Shown: in pieces, positions 15,367 through 23,890 of the stretch
How positions within the stretch are numbered: the stretch's first letter is position 1
Layout: each line of letters opens with the position of its first letter
Assembly: GCF_002736205.1 (NCBI RefSeq)
Contig: NZ_CP024091.1
Location: forward strand, 4,709,555-4,773,554
From: Pedobacter ginsengisoli
GTDB lineage: Bacteria; Bacteroidota; Bacteroidia; Sphingobacteriales; Sphingobacteriaceae
DNA: 64,000 nucleotides
Direction of reading: 5' to 3'
The notes under the pieces: model-generated
Seen by the model: only the letters and a program-made list of their open reading frames with translations
Told to the model about the DNA's origin: nothing
Databases searched by the model: none
Position numbers and translations under genes: made by a program

Positions 15367-17661
15367 ATGTCGAATTCTGAAAGTGCTAATCCTGCTGAAC
15401 TTGCTGCAAGGTTTGTAAATTATACCTCCAAGCATATATTTCTTACGGGAAAAGCGGGCACAGGTAAAACAACTTTTTTAAGAAGGTTAATTGAGCTTAC
15501 ACACAAAAAGGCTGTTATTGCTGCTCCTACAGGTATAGCGGCTATAAATGCTGCGGGTGTTACAATACATTCATTGTTTCAGCTACCTTTTGGAGCTTAT
15601 TTGCCAAAACAACCTGATGCAGAGGGAGACCATTATAATCAGCAATATAATACACCAAAGTCTATTGTAAGACATTTAAATATGACTGCAGCAAAGCGCA
15701 AGGTTATTGTTGATATGGAGTTGCTGATTATTGATGAGGTGAGTATGTTGCGTGCAGATTTGCTGGATGCAATTGATATGGTTTTACGATATATCAGAAG
15801 AAACAATTCGGCAAGTTTTGGAGGTGTTCAGGTGCTGTTTATTGGTGATTTGCATCAGCTGCCTCCTGTGGTAAAATCAAACGAATGGAATATGCTTGGG
15901 CAGTTTTATAAAAGCGCATATTTCTTTGATGCCCTTGCTTTGCAAAACCATCCGCCGATATATATAGAACTGGAAAAAATTTACAGGCAGGCCGATGAAG
16001 TTTTTATAAACCTGCTTAATAACTTACGTAATAATACCGTGACCGCCCAGGATGTAACGTTGCTTGAAAAATATTACAAGGCCGATTTTAAACCTTCGAT
16101 AAACGACAAGTATATTACCTTAACTACCCATAATAATAAGGCCGATGCACTAAATAAGCAAAGCCTTGAAGAGCTAAATGCTGTTTCGTATTTATATACG
16201 GCAAAAATTGAAGATGATTTCAGCGAGTATTCGTATCCGGCAGAACATATTTTAGAATTAAAGGTTGGCGCACAGGTAATGTTTATTAAAAATGATCCTA
16301 CTGGTGAGCAACGCTTTTTTAATGGTAAAATAGCTATTGTTACTGCTTTAAAGACTGACCTGATTGAGGTACAGGCAGAGGGCAGTAATGAAAAGATCAT
16401 TTTAGAAAAATATACCTGGAAAAATATAAAGTATACTACTGATAAAGTTACTGGTGAAATTCATGAGGATCTGGCCGGAACTTTTACTCAGTACCCGCTT
16501 AAATTGGCCTGGGCAATTACAGTACATAAAAGCCAGGGCTTAACTTTTGAAAAGGCGATTATTGATATTGGAAATGCTTTTGCCCCTGGTCAGATTTATG
16601 TGGCGCTTTCACGTTTGCGCTCATTGAATGGTTTGATACTTACTTCTCTGATCTCGGGATCGGGCATCCGACAGGATCAGAATGTATCTTTCTTCTCCCG
16701 AAATAAGCAGGAACCTGCCAGATTGGAAGCGCAAATAAAAGAAGAGAGTGATGCATTTTTACGTTCTTACCTATTACAGTGTTTTGATTTAAATACGCTT
16801 GATAATTACGTTTACGAGCATGTGCATTCTTATACTAAGGATATAAATAAATCTGCTAAGCAAAAGCACCATAAATGGGCTGCGCAACTATTAAAGGATC
16901 TTGGCGAGGTAAAAGCCAATGCAAATAAATTTCTGGCTCAGATAAAGCGATTGTCTCAAGATAAAACCGAAGAAGGCTTGTCTGTGCTATTCGACAGAAC
17001 CGCTGCTGCCGAGAATTATTTTAACCCATTATTGTCCGGATTTTCAAAGCGGATCTTTGAGCGTATGGAACTGGTTAAGCAAGATAAGCAGGTGGTGGCT
17101 TTTTTAACGGAATTGCTAGAAATGGAGGGACTGTTTTATGAGCAGGTGAAAAAAATTAGTAAGGCAACAGCTTTATTAAGGGCGACCATAAATGGGGTAG
17201 AGTTTACCAGAAAGGATGTTAATGAGTTGATTGATCAGGCAAAGAGAGCATCGCAGATGGAAAAGGTATTTGCTATGCCCGGTAAACTTGATTTTACAGA
17301 AAAGAAAGCTAAACCTGCTAAAGCAAAATCGACCGGCAGTAAGGCAAAAGTAGAGAAGGCGCCTAAGGTGGATACGAAAGAATTGTCGCTTGTATTACTA
17401 AAAGAGGGGAAAACTATACCTGAAATTGCAGCCGAGCGCAAAATGGTAATTGGTACTATTGAAGGTCACCTTGCGCATTATGTTGCTAAACAGGAGATTT
17501 CAGCAAAAGATATAATCGGGGCCAGAAAACTTAATAAAATACTGGATGCTATAACAGAGTTAAAAACATTGCAGATGAATCCTATCAGAGATTATTTGGG
17601 ACGGGATTATTCTTTCGGAGAAATTAAGATTGGCGTAGCGGCCCATCTGGCAGAGAGATAG
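15367..17661 (+). CDS. Pif1-like superfamily 1 helicase with C-terminal helix-turn-helix
   Basis: Protein of 764 residues. Walker A is GKAGTGKT (28-35), Walker B and following motif IIDEVSMLRADLLDAI (about 120-135), QLPPV in the sensor region (about 163-167), and the superfamily 1B motif TVHKSQGLTF with YVALSRLRSL near 385-420. After residue 450 comes a helical accessory region, a Lys/Ala-rich linker (about 645-672), and a helix-turn-helix domain (about 675-725; LLKEGKTIPEIAAERKM). Pif1 helicases unwind DNA, notably G-quadruplex and stalled-fork structures. The C-terminal module resembles the HTH/RQC-like extension of some RecQ proteins. The fusion is common in Bacteroidota. Confidence 0.88.
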   Translation: MSNSESANPAELAARFVNYTSKHIFLTGKAGTGKTTFLRRLIELTHKKAVIAAPTGIAAINAAGVTIHSLFQLPFGAYLPKQPDAEGDHYNQQYNTPKSIVRHLNMTAAKRKVIVDMELLIIDEVSMLRADLLDAIDMVLRYIRRNNSASFGGVQVLFIGDLHQLPPVVKSNEWNMLGQFYKSAYFFDALALQNHPPIYIELEKIYRQADEVFINLLNNLRNNTVTAQDVTLLEKYYKADFKPSINDKYITLTTHNNKADALNKQSLEELNAVSYLYTAKIEDDFSEYSYPAEHILELKVGAQVMFIKNDPTGEQRFFNGKIAIVTALKTDLIEVQAEGSNEKIILEKYTWKNIKYTTDKVTGEIHEDLAGTFTQYPLKLAWAITVHKSQGLTFEKAIIDIGNAFAPGQIYVALSRLRSLNGLILTSLISGSGIRQDQNVSFFSRNKQEPARLEAQIKEESDAFLRSYLLQCFDLNTLDNYVYEHVHSYTKDINKSAKQKHHKWAAQLLKDLGEVKANANKFLAQIKRLSQDKTEEGLSVLFDRTAAAENYFNPLLSGFSKRIFERMELVKQDKQVVAFLTELLEMEGLFYEQVKKISKATALLRATINGVEFTRKDVNELIDQAKRASQMEKVFAMPGKLDFTEKKAKPAKAKSTGSKAKVEKAPKVDTKELSLVLLKEGKTIPEIAAERKMVIGTIEGHLAHYVAKQEISAKDIIGARKLNKILDAITELKTLQMNPIRDYLGRDYSFGEIKIGVAAHLAER

Positions 17662-17684
17662 TATTTGTTAAATACTGATCTCTC
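17653..17684. terminator. Hairpin spanning both stop codons of a convergent pair
   Basis: GAGAGAT (17653-17659) pairs with ATCTCTC (17678-17684), and AGTATTT (17660-17666) with AAATACT (17670-17676), leaving a single bulged G and a three-base loop. The stem contains the helicase stop and adjoins the dapF stop. There is no clear T-run on either side, so termination would be imperfect or rely on the convergent arrangement. Confidence 0.5.
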
Positions 17685-18453
17685 CCTCAAAAACTTGCTC
17701 AGCCGGCCCACATAAGAACACGTTGGTAAACTGTTTGCCATCGTAATCGAATTGGATTTTAAGGTCTCCTCCAAGAACTTTAATTGGGGTTTCTATATGG
17801 CCAATTTGATGATTGTGCTGTGCCATTGATAGTGCCACGGCTGTTACCCCAGTTCCGCAGGCATAGGTTTCGTCCTCAACACCTCTTTCGAAAGTGCGTA
17901 CAAAGAGGTGATCACCTTTATCTTCTACAAAGTTTACGTTGATTCCCTGCTCCTTATAGGTGTCGTTATTTCTTATGGCTTTGCCATTTTCATAGACATC
18001 GTAGTCCTTTAAGTTTTGTATTTCTGCTACATAATGAGGAGATCCTGTATTTAAAACGTAAGCATCACCATCTTTATTTATATTGTCAATGTCGATCATT
18101 TGAAGATCTACCCAATTGCCTTCTTCTGAAATTTTGGCGTAATGAGGTCCGTCAACTGCCAAAAAATCAGTCTCTTGATCAATAACACCAAGGTGTTTAG
18201 CAAATGCAACGATACAGCGGCCACCGTTGCCACACATACTGCCTAGATTGCCGTCTGAATTGAAATAAAGCATTTCAAAATCGTAATCTGCGTGGTTCTG
18301 TAAAAGCATTAAACCGTCAGCTCCAATTCCAAAACGTCTGTTACATAATTGTAAAACAGCATTGTTATCTGTATCTTTAAAGGAAAGATCACGATTATCA
18401 ATCAAAATAAAATCGTTGCCGGCTCCCTGGTATTTGAAGAAGTGAATGTTCAT
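17668..18453 (-). CDS. dapF: Diaminopimelate epimerase
   Basis: Protein of 261 residues, starting MNIHFFKYQGAGNDF, which is the usual N-terminus; an ATG nine codons upstream is less likely. The two catalytic cysteines are Cys 74 (GSMCGNGGRC) and Cys 199 (TYACGTGV). The enzyme interconverts LL- and meso-diaminopimelate for lysine and peptidoglycan synthesis. All expected motifs are present. It is monocistronic, converging on the helicase gene and diverging from htrA. Confidence 0.97.
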   Translation of the reverse strand: MNIHFFKYQGAGNDFILIDNRDLSFKDTDNNAVLQLCNRRFGIGADGLMLLQNHADYDFEMLYFNSDGNLGSMCGNGGRCIVAFAKHLGVIDQETDFLAVDGPHYAKISEEGNWVDLQMIDIDNINKDGDAYVLNTGSPHYVAEIQNLKDYDVYENGKAIRNNDTYKEQGINVNFVEDKGDHLFVRTFERGVEDETYACGTGVTAVALSMAQHNHQIGHIETPIKVLGGDLKIQFDYDGKQFTNVFLCGPAEQVFEGEISI

Positions 18454-18576
18454 TTTTAATGTAAGGTGTTCATTTAACATTTTTTAACAGTATTCATGAC
18501 TTAACTCAGATGCAAATATCGGTGATATGGTATTAAATTTGACTAAATCAATCAAAAGAAAAGCAATTGCTAGTAA

Positions 18577-18595
18577 ATATGAGACTCATATGAGT
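18577..18595. promoter_or_regulatory. Overlapping palindromes upstream of htrA
   Basis: ATATGAG-A-CTCATAT (18577-18591) and the perfect 12-base palindrome ACTCATATGAGT (18584-18595) overlap, giving two ATATGAG copies 11 bases apart with an inverted copy between. The site lies 34 bases before the htrA start and 130 bases from dapF. It looks like an operator for a dimeric regulator, perhaps an envelope-stress one; this is inference. Confidence 0.4.
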
Positions 18596-18628
18596 TTACA
18601 AAAGAGAACAAAATAAATTAATATATAA

Positions 18629-20152
18629 ATGAAAAGAATAGGATTAATAGTGTTGGCTGCATTTATAGGTGGTGCGGCTGCAATTGGTGGCTATAAGTTA
18701 TTAGAGCCAAAAACTGCTCAATTATCGTTTCAAGATCAGCAAAAAGTACTTTTTGCTAGTAATTCTAAGGTTTCTTCGGCTGGTTCGGTTGATTTTGTTG
18801 AAGCGGCTGCGGCGGTTTCTCCTGGTGTTGTACACATCAGAACCTCATATTCTGGGGGTAGTGGTGAATCATCTCCGATGGATATGTTTGATGAATTTTT
18901 TGGTGGCGGGGGCAGAAGAATGCAACGTGCACCAAGGGCAGCTTCTGGTTCAGGAGTAATATTGACGTCTGATGGTTATATTGTTACCAATAACCATGTG
19001 GTAGATAATGCCGATAAAATTGAAGTTATCTTGTCTGACAGACGTAAGGTGAGTGCAAAAGTGATTGGTAAAGATCCAAATACAGACTTGGCTTTGATAA
19101 AGGTAGATGCGACTGATTTGCCTGTTGTAAAAATGGGGAATTCTGACAATGTTCAGATAGGTGAATGGGTATTGGCGGTTGGTTTTCCGCTTGATTTACA
19201 AACAACAGTTACAGCTGGTATTGTAAGTGCAAAAGCACGTAGTATTGGTATTTTGGCCAGAACTCAGGATCAGCCGACTCAGCAAGAATACGATGAGTAC
19301 CAAAGAACCGGTAAATTGCCATCGCGCACTAACAGTAGTATTGAATCTTTCATTCAGACTGATGCTGCCATTAACCCAGGAAACAGTGGTGGAGCTTTGG
19401 TAAATGCAAATGGAGAATTAATTGGTATTAATGCTGCTATTGCATCGCAAACTGGTACCAATGTTGGTTATGGCTTTGCTATTCCAATAAACCTTGCTAA
19501 AAAGATTCTTGATGACTTTAGAAAATATGGTGAAGTTAAGCGCGGATATATTGGGGTAATGTTTGCTCCACTGGATGCTGATCAGGCTGAGAAATTTCAG
19601 ATTAAAGAGAACACAGGACTTTATGTAACTGATGTTGTACCAAGCAGTGGTGCTGCTGCGGCAGGTTTGCAAAAAGGAGATATCATTAAAAAGGTTGAAG
19701 GGGCTGTAATTTATGATTCACCTGATTTGCAAGAGAAAATTGGACGCTTAAGCCCTGGTGATAAAGTTCAGCTTACTTATTTAAGAAATGGAGCAGAAAA
19801 AAATGCTACTATTACCTTAAAAGGAGATAATACGGCTGGTGTTTCAACTAAAACAGCATCTACAGGGAAATCTACAGGGGCCACTATTGGTAAACTTGGA
19901 GCTTCCTTTGCACCGGCACCAAGTGCATTAAAAACTAAGTACGGTGTTAAGAGTGGTGTAGTGGTTACAGATATTCAGCAAGGTAAGGTGTTTGATTCTA
20001 TTGATATTCCTAAAGGAATGTTAATTACTACTGTAAATGGGAAAGCTGTAAACAGTACCAAAGATATTGAAGATGCATTACCGTCATCTAAAAATGGAAT
20101 GACTACAATTTCAGGTGTAGGACCTAATGGAAATTATACATTCAGTTTCTAA
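18629..20152 (+). CDS. Periplasmic serine protease of the Deg/HtrA family
   Basis: Protein of 507 residues with an N-terminal signal anchor (about 3-24), a trypsin-like domain with catalytic triad His 123 (TNNHVVD), Asp 153 (NTDLALIKV) and Ser 253 (NPGNSGGAL), and two PDZ domains (about 290-385 and 405-505). A Gly/Met/Arg-rich loop (about 88-103) precedes the protease core, like the LA loop of DegP. Such enzymes degrade or refold damaged envelope proteins. It is a single-gene unit with an upstream palindromic site and its own terminator. DegP versus DegQ type cannot be settled. Confidence 0.96.
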   Translation: MKRIGLIVLAAFIGGAAAIGGYKLLEPKTAQLSFQDQQKVLFASNSKVSSAGSVDFVEAAAAVSPGVVHIRTSYSGGSGESSPMDMFDEFFGGGGRRMQRAPRAASGSGVILTSDGYIVTNNHVVDNADKIEVILSDRRKVSAKVIGKDPNTDLALIKVDATDLPVVKMGNSDNVQIGEWVLAVGFPLDLQTTVTAGIVSAKARSIGILARTQDQPTQQEYDEYQRTGKLPSRTNSSIESFIQTDAAINPGNSGGALVNANGELIGINAAIASQTGTNVGYGFAIPINLAKKILDDFRKYGEVKRGYIGVMFAPLDADQAEKFQIKENTGLYVTDVVPSSGAAAAGLQKGDIIKKVEGAVIYDSPDLQEKIGRLSPGDKVQLTYLRNGAEKNATITLKGDNTAGVSTKTASTGKSTGATIGKLGASFAPAPSALKTKYGVKSGVVVTDIQQGKVFDSIDIPKGMLITTVNGKAVNSTKDIEDALPSSKNGMTTISGVGPNGNYTFSF

Positions 20153-20172
20153 ACGTATTTTTCTATAATTGG

Positions 20173-20206
20173 AACGGGGGATAGCGAAAGTTATTTCCCG
20201 TTTTTT
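20173..20206 (+). terminator. Intrinsic terminator after htrA
   Basis: AACGGGGGATA (20173-20183) pairs with TATTTCCCGTT (20192-20202), including two G-U pairs, around a short loop containing GCGAAAG. A T-run (20201-20206) overlaps and follows. It fits a rho-independent terminator for the protease gene. Confidence 0.8.
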
Positions 20207-20288
20207 ATTTATCATAATATTGTAATATTAGAATGTTTCTAAATAGCTGATTTGTGTCTGAAATTAACATATTAATTCTTTTATTAAA

Positions 20289-20296
20289 TACTTTTG
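20289..20296 (+). promoter_or_regulatory. Promoter -7 element TACTTTTG of sdhCAB
   Basis: TACTTTTG matches TAnnTTTG exactly and lies 26 bases before the sdhC start. The nearest TTTG upstream (20251) is further away than a normal -33 spacing, so the -33 element is uncertain. Confidence 0.55.
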
Positions 20297-20322
20297 CACA
20301 ACAGAACTAAAATATAATTCTA

Positions 20323-21003
20323 ATGGCTAGTTTCGGAAACGCTTTTTCCTCGTCTATAGGAAAAAAATTAATAATGGGTATCACCGGCCTGTTCCTTATC
20401 TCATTTCTTGTGGTGCATTGCTTTATCAATTCACTGATTATAGTTAATGACGGTGGTTTAACCTTTAACATGGGTGCGCACTTTATGGGCACTAACTGGA
20501 TAATCCGCGCAATGGAAGTTGTGTTGTTTGCAGGCTTGCTTGCTCACATTGTACAAGGATTCAGACTTGTTTTTCAAAACCGAGCTGCAAGACCTGAAAG
20601 GTATGCGGTTACCAACGGTGCTGCTAACAGTAAATGGTACTCACGTTCTATGGGCTTGTTAGGAACGTTATTGTTAATATTCCTGATTGTTCATATTTCT
20701 AAATTCTGGGTAATGTCTCGCTTTACCGGAATCCCTACTGTTGATGCAAATGGAAACCACGATTTATTTGCCGTAATGGTAGAGACATTTAAAAACCCAT
20801 TTTTAGTGTTGCTTTATGTGCTTGCAATGGTTTCATTGGCTTATCACTTATTGCATGGTTTCTCTTCGGCATTTCAGACTTTAGGTTGGAACCATAAGAA
20901 GTATACTCCGCTTATTAAAGGATTTGGTTTTTGGTTTTCAATCATTATTCCTTTGATTTTTGCATTGATGCCCATTGTGATGTATCTGGGCTATATTAAT
21001 TAA
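20323..21003 (+). CDS. sdhC: Succinate dehydrogenase cytochrome b subunit
   Basis: Membrane protein of 226 residues with five hydrophobic segments: about 18-38, 58-80, 105-125, 150-172 and 195-220. Histidines suitable for haem ligation occur in LVVHCFIN, LLAHIVQGFRL, LIVHISKFW and AYHLLHGFSS. This is the single-chain diheme-type anchor found in Bacteroidota complex II, linking SdhA and SdhB to the menaquinone pool. It is the first gene of sdhCAB. Confidence 0.95.
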   Translation: MASFGNAFSSSIGKKLIMGITGLFLISFLVVHCFINSLIIVNDGGLTFNMGAHFMGTNWIIRAMEVVLFAGLLAHIVQGFRLVFQNRAARPERYAVTNGAANSKWYSRSMGLLGTLLLIFLIVHISKFWVMSRFTGIPTVDANGNHDLFAVMVETFKNPFLVLLYVLAMVSLAYHLLHGFSSAFQTLGWNHKKYTPLIKGFGFWFSIIIPLIFALMPIVMYLGYIN

Positions 21004-21027
21004 TTTTTGATCTTAAGTTTAAATAAC

Positions 21028-23007
21028 ATGGCAGAATTAAATGCTCATATACCCGAAGGAGAATTAACCAGTAAATGGACTAAACTACGTTCGTCAATGC
21101 CACTGGTTAATCCGGCAAATAAAAGAAGCATCGAAATAGTTGTAGTAGGCTCCGGACTTGCTGGTGCTTCTGCAGCAGCAACCCTTGCAGAAATGGGTTA
21201 TAAGGTTAAGTGTTTTTGCTTTCAGGATTCACCAAGAAGAGCGCACTCTATTGCAGCTCAAGGGGGTATCAATGCAGCAAAAAATTATCAGAATGATGGT
21301 GATAGTACCTATCGCTTGTTTTATGATACAATAAAAGGAGGTGATTACCGTGCAAGAGAGGCAAACGTGCATCGCCTGGCTGAGGTAAGTGCTAATATTA
21401 TAGATCAGTGCGTTGCACAAGGTGTTCCTTTGGCCAGAGAATATGGCGGGTTGTTAGATAACCGTTCTTTTGGTGGTACACAAGTTCAAAGAACATTTTA
21501 TGCTGCCGGACAAACCGGTCAGCAATTGCTTTTAGGAGCATATAGTGCTTTAGAGCGTCAGGTGGGTATGGGTAAGGTTGAAATGTTTACCCGCCATGAA
21601 ATGCTTGAAGTGGTTGTAGTTGAAGGCAAAGCAAGAGGGATTATTGCCCGTAACTTACTTACCGGTGAACTTGAGCGTCATTCTGGGCATGCTGTATTAT
21701 TATGCAGCGGTGGTTACGGAAACGTATTCTATTTGTCTACAAATGCTATGGGCAGTAACGTAACTGCGGCCTGGAAAGCACATAAAAAAGGAGCTTTCTT
21801 CGGTAATCCATGCTACACTCAAATTCACCCTACTTGTATTCCTGTTTCGGGAGATCATCAGTCTAAACTAACTTTGATGTCTGAATCGTTACGTAACGAT
21901 GGACGTATCTGGGTTCCTAAGAAAAAAGATGATACACGTAAGGCTTCAGAAATTCCTGAAGATGAAAGAGATTATTATTTAGAGCGCAGGTATCCTGCTT
22001 TTGGTAACCTTGTTCCGCGCGACGTTGCCTCTCGTGCAGCTAAAGAGCGCTGTGACGCCGGTTATGGAGTAGGTGCTTCTAAGCTTGCTGTTTACCTTGA
22101 CTTTAAAGCGAATACAGAGCGTTATGGCCGAATTGAGGCTAATAAACATAATATCCATAATCCGGATAAAGAAACCTGCATGAGATTAGGTCGCGAGGTA
22201 ATTAAAGAGAAGTATGGTAACCTATTTGATATGTATGCTCAAATTACAGGAGAGGATCCATATGAATTGCCAATGCGTATTTATCCTGCTGTTCACTATA
22301 CCATGGGTGGTTTATGGGTAGATTATAACCTGATGACTACTGTACCTGGTTTATATGCTTTAGGTGAGGCTAATTTCTCAGATCACGGAGCTAACCGTTT
22401 GGGAGCTTCAGCATTAATGCAAGGTTTGGCTGATGGGTATTTTGTTATTCCTTATACTATTGGTGCTTACTTATCAAAAGAATTGGCTACTAAACCAATT
22501 CCACAAGATCACCCTGCATTTGTAGAGGCTGAAGCAAGTGCAAAAGCAATTCTCGATAAGTTCTTATCTATTAAAGGAACTAAATCTGTAGATCATTTCC
22601 ACAAAAAACTAGGAAAGATCATGTGGGAGAAATGTGGTATGGCACGTAATGAAAAAGGATTGAAAGAAGGTATCGCTGAAATTCAGCAACTTCGTAAAGA
22701 GTTTTGGAGTGATTTACGCGTACCAGGTAGTGCAGACGAAATGAACCCTGAGCTTGAAAAAGCTGGTCGTGTGGCTGACTTTATTGAGCTTGGTGAGTTG
22801 ATGTGTATGGACGCGTTGAACAGAAATGAGTCATGTGGTGGTCACTTCAGAGAGGAGTATCAGACTGAAGAGGGCGAGGCATTACGTGATGATGAAAACT
22901 ATGCATATGTTTCTGCATGGGAATATAAAGGTGATGTGACTTTTGAGCTTCATAAAGAAGAGTTGAAGTTTGAAAATATCAAAGTCGCACAAAGAAGTTA
23001 TAAATAG
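21028..23007 (+). CDS. sdhA: Succinate dehydrogenase/fumarate reductase flavoprotein subunit
   Basis: Protein of 659 residues, starting MAELNAHIPEGEL. The frame extends to a TTG seven codons upstream, but the ATG at 21028 is the sensible start. It shows the FAD-binding VVVGSGLAGASAAATLAEMG, the flavinylation site HSIAAQGGINA, and the active-site regions HPTCIPVSGD and HYTMGGLWVD, then GEANFSDHGANRLGASALMQ. It oxidises succinate to fumarate with covalent FAD. It sits 24 bases after sdhC and 23 before sdhB. Confidence 0.97.
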   Translation: MAELNAHIPEGELTSKWTKLRSSMPLVNPANKRSIEIVVVGSGLAGASAAATLAEMGYKVKCFCFQDSPRRAHSIAAQGGINAAKNYQNDGDSTYRLFYDTIKGGDYRAREANVHRLAEVSANIIDQCVAQGVPLAREYGGLLDNRSFGGTQVQRTFYAAGQTGQQLLLGAYSALERQVGMGKVEMFTRHEMLEVVVVEGKARGIIARNLLTGELERHSGHAVLLCSGGYGNVFYLSTNAMGSNVTAAWKAHKKGAFFGNPCYTQIHPTCIPVSGDHQSKLTLMSESLRNDGRIWVPKKKDDTRKASEIPEDERDYYLERRYPAFGNLVPRDVASRAAKERCDAGYGVGASKLAVYLDFKANTERYGRIEANKHNIHNPDKETCMRLGREVIKEKYGNLFDMYAQITGEDPYELPMRIYPAVHYTMGGLWVDYNLMTTVPGLYALGEANFSDHGANRLGASALMQGLADGYFVIPYTIGAYLSKELATKPIPQDHPAFVEAEASAKAILDKFLSIKGTKSVDHFHKKLGKIMWEKCGMARNEKGLKEGIAEIQQLRKEFWSDLRVPGSADEMNPELEKAGRVADFIELGELMCMDALNRNESCGGHFREEYQTEEGEALRDDENYAYVSAWEYKGDVTFELHKEELKFENIKVAQRSYK

Positions 23008-23030
23008 CTAAGTACTAAAATCTCAATATT

Positions 23031-23801
23031 ATGAGTACAGGAAATATGAATTTAACGCTTAAAATCTGGCGTCAAAAGAATAACAAAGCCAAAGGCAGTT
23101 TGGTAGATTACAAAGTATCAGAAGTATCACCTGATATGTCTTTCTTAGAAATGTTCGACGTGCTGAACGAGGACCTGGTAGCTAAAGGTGAAGAACCGGT
23201 TGTTTTTGATCATGATTGCAGGGAAGGAATTTGTGGGGCATGTTCTATGTTCATTAACGGCAGGCCACATGGACCAAAAGAAGGTGTTACTACTTGCCAG
23301 TTGCATATGCGTTCATTTAAAGATGGTGATACGATTGTTGTTGAACCATGGCGCGCAAAGGCTTTTCCGGTAATAAAAGATTTAATGGTAGATCGTACTG
23401 CATTTGACAGAATCATTGCCTCTGGAGGCTTTATATCGGTAAATACTGGTAATGCTCAGGATGCAAACAATCTTCCTATTCCTAAAGTTCAGGCAGATTC
23501 AGCTTTTGAGGCTGCAGCTTGTATAGGCTGTGGTGCTTGTGTTGCTACCTGTAAAAATGCTTCTGCAATGTTATTTGTATCTGCAAAAATATCTCAGCTC
23601 GCACAATTGCCACAAGGGCAGCCAGAGCGTTATCGCAGGGTTCAAAGTATGGTTGCACAGATGGATGCCGAAGGTTTTGGGAACTGTACCAACACCGGAG
23701 CATGTGAAGCTGAATGTCCTAAAGGAATATCATTAGAGAATATTGCACGTATGAATAGAGATTTTTATTCTGCAAAATTTGTATCTGAGGAATCTATTTA
23801 A
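23031..23801 (+). CDS. sdhB: Succinate dehydrogenase iron-sulfur subunit
   Basis: Protein of 256 residues. The [2Fe-2S] ligands are in CREGICGACSMFINGRPHGP, and the [4Fe-4S] and [3Fe-4S] ligands in CIGCGACVATCKN and CTNTGACEAECPKGIS. It carries electrons from SdhA to the membrane anchor. The ATG at 23031 is used; a second ATG at residue 6 is possible. It is the last gene of the operon and is followed by a strong bidirectional terminator. Confidence 0.97.
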   Translation: MSTGNMNLTLKIWRQKNNKAKGSLVDYKVSEVSPDMSFLEMFDVLNEDLVAKGEEPVVFDHDCREGICGACSMFINGRPHGPKEGVTTCQLHMRSFKDGDTIVVEPWRAKAFPVIKDLMVDRTAFDRIIASGGFISVNTGNAQDANNLPIPKVQADSAFEAAACIGCGACVATCKNASAMLFVSAKISQLAQLPQGQPERYRRVQSMVAQMDAEGFGNCTNTGACEAECPKGISLENIARMNRDFYSAKFVSEESI

Positions 23802-23826
23802 TAGATTTATCTGACGAGACAAGGGT

Positions 23827-23873
23827 ATTACACACAAAACCCCGGCTAATTTAGCTGGGGTTTTGTGTGTAAT
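23827..23873. terminator. Long bidirectional terminator between sdhB and the BlaR1-like gene
   Basis: The arms 23827-23849 and 23851-23873 are complementary over 23 positions with one G-U pair, enclosing ATTACACACAAAACCCC. The A-rich and T-rich parts lie on both outer sides, so the hairpin can stop transcription from either direction for the two convergent operons. Confidence 0.85.
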
Positions 23874-23890
23874 AGAGCATTGAGAGCGCA

